From: Dunaliella salina
Lineage: Eukaryota; Chlorophyta; Chlorophyceae; Chlamydomonadales; Dunaliellaceae
Reading direction: 5' to 3'
Assembly (NCBI GenBank): GCA_002284615.2
Contig: MU069835.1
Location: forward strand, 81,502 to 111,266
Length of the DNA: 29,765 nucleotides
Under the pieces are notes generated by a model that ran no database searches, was not told where the DNA came from, and saw only the letters and a program-made list of their open reading frames with translations. Shown here piece by piece: positions 27,101-29,765 of the stretch; the stretch's first letter is position 1, and each line of letters starts with the position of its first letter. The position numbers were made by a program, and so were the translations under genes.

Positions 27101-28962
27101 AACAGAGCAAGGAGACAGACCACACAAGCCCTGCTGAGGAGCGGAAGTACGCACTTAAAGGCATCATCAATGCACATAGAGCCACACATGGCCCCCGTTG
27201 CATAAATGGCTTCATCCAGCACAACATGGCCGGAGCTGCGCTCCACGCATTTGTGCACAGAGATGTCCACCGTTCCCCCCCCAGCATCGATAATTTGGAT
27301 GATCTCACCTGCAAATGACAAAAGCAGATCTCAGGCACGATGGGGGGTTTTGGGTAAGTTTGTGTGTCATGGTGTGCAGCTCAAAGCCTCAAGACAGGAA
27401 CAGCCTGATGCAGCAGAGGTAGGCTCTGGTCAGTCACAACCCCTTTTATGTATAGAGTATATGCATGTGTGTGAGAGAGGGAGAGAGAGAGAGAGAGGGG
27501 GGGGGGGGGGGGGGGGGGAAAGACAACAGGTGTCTTATGCAGTCAGCCATCTTAGCATGCAGCTCACCTGGGTTGAGGGGAGGGAAGCGATTCTTTAGGG
27601 CATGCAATGCTGCAGCTTCTGGTTCTGTGATCAGAGCAAGTTGATCACTATCTTCTGTGCGGATCAGTCCAGCACGCTGCGCTGCTTTGCGCATAAGAGC
27701 TTTGCTGGAATCCTTCCAAATTGCTGGCACAGTTAATACCCTGTGCATTGGCAGTAAACGAGTTGCTCTATAGATTTAATCATCACTATGCTTAGATTAG
27801 AAAGTGCGGTGTTCTGAGCAATGCACCATGCCCTTTTGCGTGCCTTCTGACTTGTAGTCTACTGCAGAGCATGAAGGAAAGACTCAACAGTCAGCGCTGA
27901 CACTATCAGTGATGCCAACCACTTTTTGATATGAATATCACAAGCTCCAAGCATCTCACCACTGGATACGCTCGCGGTGGGACGCCATCAACCCAACCTC
28001 ACTCCGGATAGCAGTCATCATATAGCGGTACAGCTTTACCAGGTAGTCTGCCACCACCTGAGCAACAAGCAAACAGTTGGAGGCAGCAAATGGTTCCAAA
28101 ATGCATGGCTGCACAGCGGAGCGGGCAATGTAGGCATTCTCGTTGCCTAGACTGTCAGGTGCACCTTCAAACAGAATATTCACACTAATTTTCAAATTGA
28201 TACTTGAGTCATAAACATGTATATCTTGCCAACAACATCACGACGAAGGCAGATGGTGATGCTACAGGAAATCCTATGCATGGACCTTGGGCTTGGTCGC
28301 ACCTGCAAAGGTGTCAGACCATAAGGCAAACGTGCAGCAGCATCAGGGTCTTCCAAAGCCAGCTTGAAATTCTCCACCAGCCTTCATAAGCAAGGAAAAT
28401 TGGGCACACAAATTGGACCCCCAAATGGGCGCATGGTCAAATTTCGAATTTGGCTGTGCACTTTGCCCAAGAACAATAACGGTACAGCGCTTTTCCTGCC
28501 TCCTCACACCTGAAGCGGGTATGTGTGTCTGTACCTCCCAAGAAGTCTTTGTAAGCTGTATGCCCCCATGATTTGACTGACCTGCAGGGTGCAGGGATGC
28601 AGTATACAGGTTTTGATCTTACTGCAGCAAGTGCAGATCGGACAACAAACATGGTTGCCAATTGGTTGATGCACCAGGATGCAGCGCACCTATCTTTGGT
28701 GTACAGAAGCGCTGTGCGTGTTTTGGGGTATGGAAAGCAAAGCTCAGCATCTGGAAAGGACTCGTGCATGCGTGTTTGCCTTCTTTGAACTGCATAAGCG
28801 AAACCACTCCCGTGCGTGCCAAAGTCTACTGCAATGACTGCAGGATAGGTAAGGACGGTCTGAGGTCATTTGTGCCCGACTGTATCAGAATTTAGAGTGC
28901 TTTAGCTTACTTGTGTCCCTCTTCGGCTGCCTGATGGCACCATCCTGCTTGTCAAATCCCAT
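24113..28962 (-). CDS. HSPA12-type atypical Hsp70 protein, complete 17-exon gene
   Basis: Minus-strand gene. Exons 5' to 3': 28911-28962, 28690-28837, 28486-28581, 28303-28381, 27960-28057, 27568-27740, 27155-27308, 26924-27010, 26532-26778, 26234-26359, 25993-26122, 25650-25712, 25396-25450, 25008-25074, 24593-24693, 24386-24450, 24113-24237. These sum to 1866 nt, encoding 621 residues plus TAG; every intron is GT-AG and all phases agree. Motifs: phosphate-1 VDFGTHGSG (Asp about 22), WVLTVPAIW (158-166), connect motif EPEAAALHAL (from 197), phosphate-2 IIDAGGGTVDIS (Asp223), adenosine motif VLLVGGLASSPYL (421-433), then GAVAYGCEPDLIHARRSR and a C-terminal LLFGQSEIAASA. Length and motif order fit the HSPA12 family, which has the Hsp70 ATPase fold but no classical substrate-binding domain. 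It probably binds ATP; its client or role is unknown. A Ser/Asn run (309-316) lies in exon 9. The ATG follows a run of nine A; the final phase check supports this start. Confidence 0.9.
25252..25342 (+). mobile_element. Non-LTR 3' end remnant in an HSPA12 intron
   Basis: Plus-strand remnant of the family 3' block: GGGGGCACACGGCTC, AACCAATGTG, TTAATTGGTGCAG, then GTCTGCGTAGTTTTTCTTTT. It lies antisense in the intron between exons 13 and 14 of the HSPA12 gene. Only the terminal ~90 bp is present, an extreme 5' truncation. Confidence 0.75.
27475..27518. repeat. (GA)n followed by a 22-base G run
   Basis: Purine-only tract in intron 6 of the HSPA12 gene: GA repeats, then G27497-27518. It would be a C run in the transcript. 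Confidence 0.95.
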
Positions 28963-29080
28963 TTTTTTTTAATGTATTGAAGGAATGGATGATGTTCAGA
29001 CGAAACGCGCGGCCATTCCCCGTGTGAGCGTTTTTTCCTTGATGTCCGTGAAAATTTCTGTCACATAATGTTTGTGTCTT

Positions 29081-29090
29081 TTTTATATAA
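29081..29090 (-). promoter_or_regulatory. Possible TATA box of the HSPA12 gene
   Basis: The minus strand reads TTATATAAAA about 120 bases before the ATG at 28962, the only strong TATA-like word nearby. No convincing heat-shock element (inverted GAA units) was seen between it and the start codon. The assignment rests on position and sequence only. Confidence 0.35.
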
Positions 29091-29765
29091 TCGTACGAAT
29101 TTCCGACGTACCGACTGTTCGTGCGCTTGAGGGCGTCCAACGTGAGAGAGGTAATGTTGCTGGATTTCATTGGCACAGTATGTTCCTCGGGGGAGGAAGA
29201 TGTGTGGCCTAGAAGGTGAATCCGCCTTGCTCTCCTACAAATGTAGGTTGGCCCCGACAGCATAGCCTGCTGCTTGACCAGCGCCCATGCGCAGAATCAC
29301 AGACAAACTTCATCGCGCCCAATCAAGCAGAACCTCTCCTCCCTCCAGCCAACTTCATGGTGAACAGCAGTGCAATTAACAGGGGTCGCAAATAATGGCA
29401 AGAAGCTGGTAGTGGTGTGGAAAAAATTTAAAGGAACATTGGTGCACTATCCACAAGGTGTTCACATTGTTCCCCCTTTCGTAAAAACATTACCATCCTG
29501 GGAGCATTGAACAGGGCCAAGGTACCTGCTTCAGAGCTTTCAATCCAGAAATTGTTGTTCAACAAAAGCGTCTCAGCAGGCTAGGGGATTCTCCTTGGGG
29601 ATCAACACTGCTGATGTGTACAACATTCAAATGTCAAGGCCAATTAAGGCATAAGACATGAAAGGAAAGTGTGCTCACGGCAACATGTGCAAGTGGCTTT
29701 GTGAGTCGATGCTCCTCCTCCATGCTTCTTCAAGGGAAATCTTGGCCTCACTTTTCAGCTACTCT
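29091..29765. other. Upstream flank of the HSPA12 gene, possible distant exon
   Basis: Nothing secure. On the minus strand, 29432-29585 is open and reads AETLLLNNNFWIESSEAG, then FNAPRMVMFLRKGEQCEHL, to a TAA, after a possible acceptor (CCCCTAG); 29681-29765 also has an open stretch (EAKISLEEAWRRSIDS). Either could be an exon of a neighbouring gene that continues off the window, but no family is recognised. Confidence 0.25.

Noticed and set aside
27206..27598. 130-residue plus-strand frame
   Set aside because: Antisense shadow of HSPA12 exon 7 plus the GA/poly-G tract of intron 6.
28500..28520. Extra short intron within HSPA12 exon 3 (GTACAGAC..TTCAG)
   Set aside because: GT and AG are present, but removing it breaks the codon phase with the next exon; reading through keeps all junctions consistent.
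28952..29263. 103-residue minus-strand frame overlapping the HSPA12 start
   Set aside because: It runs in another frame through the putative TATA box and 5' UTR; the in-phase ATG at 28962 with the exon 1-2 junction is far better supported.
1..29765. CRISPR array, rRNA or tRNA genes
   Set aside because: No regularly spaced repeat-spacer structure, no rRNA-like blocks, and no tRNA T-arm (GGTTCGAATCC-type) with matching acceptor stem was noticed; a covariance search was not possible.

Overview
This looks like nuclear DNA from a eukaryote with intron-rich genes and many mobile elements. Exons are short, introns follow GT-AG, codon phases match across splice junctions, and base composition is near balanced. 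A ZIP-type metal transporter exon, CAG/CA-rich low-complexity DNA and the retroelement types fit a chlorophyte green alga. That assignment is an inference; no marker gene settles it.

Layout. 1-57 is a CA microsatellite. 401-697 (+) is the last exon of a ZIP-family transporter whose upstream exons lie outside the window. 1117-14110 is mostly transposon debris: several 5'-truncated non-LTR retrotransposon 3' ends with a CCHC finger and a PD-(D/E)xK-like endonuclease, a non-LTR reverse-transcriptase distal fragment (10407-10964), a broken Ty3/gypsy-like gag-protease (6513-8821), minisatellites (5396-6186), and two of the three copies of a ~530 bp MITE-like repeat. 14341-15522 holds a palindrome, two copies of a short gag-like coiled-coil start and small tandem repeats. 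15523-17437 has no gene I can name.

17438-28962 is the most informative part, all on the minus strand. At 24113-28962 I could assemble a complete 17-exon gene for a 621-residue HSPA12-type (atypical Hsp70) protein with every nucleotide-binding motif intact. Downstream of it, at 17438-20556, is a second HSPA12-like locus that lacks the first five exons, has lost a key aspartate, and carries an internal duplication and premature stops: a decayed paralogue. Between the two lie a ~1 kb inverted repeat (arms 20891-21975 and 22190-23152) and the third MITE copy, embedded in an ATC microsatellite. The inverted repeat lies immediately 5' of the point where the paralogue is truncated.

The genes do not form an operon or pathway; the window is two unrelated host genes and one pseudogene in a transposon-rich background. 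The observations most worth following are the HSPA12 pair, a non-LTR family with pyrimidine-rich 3' tails whose truncated copies join head to tail at a recurring breakpoint motif, and the MITE associated with ATC repeats.
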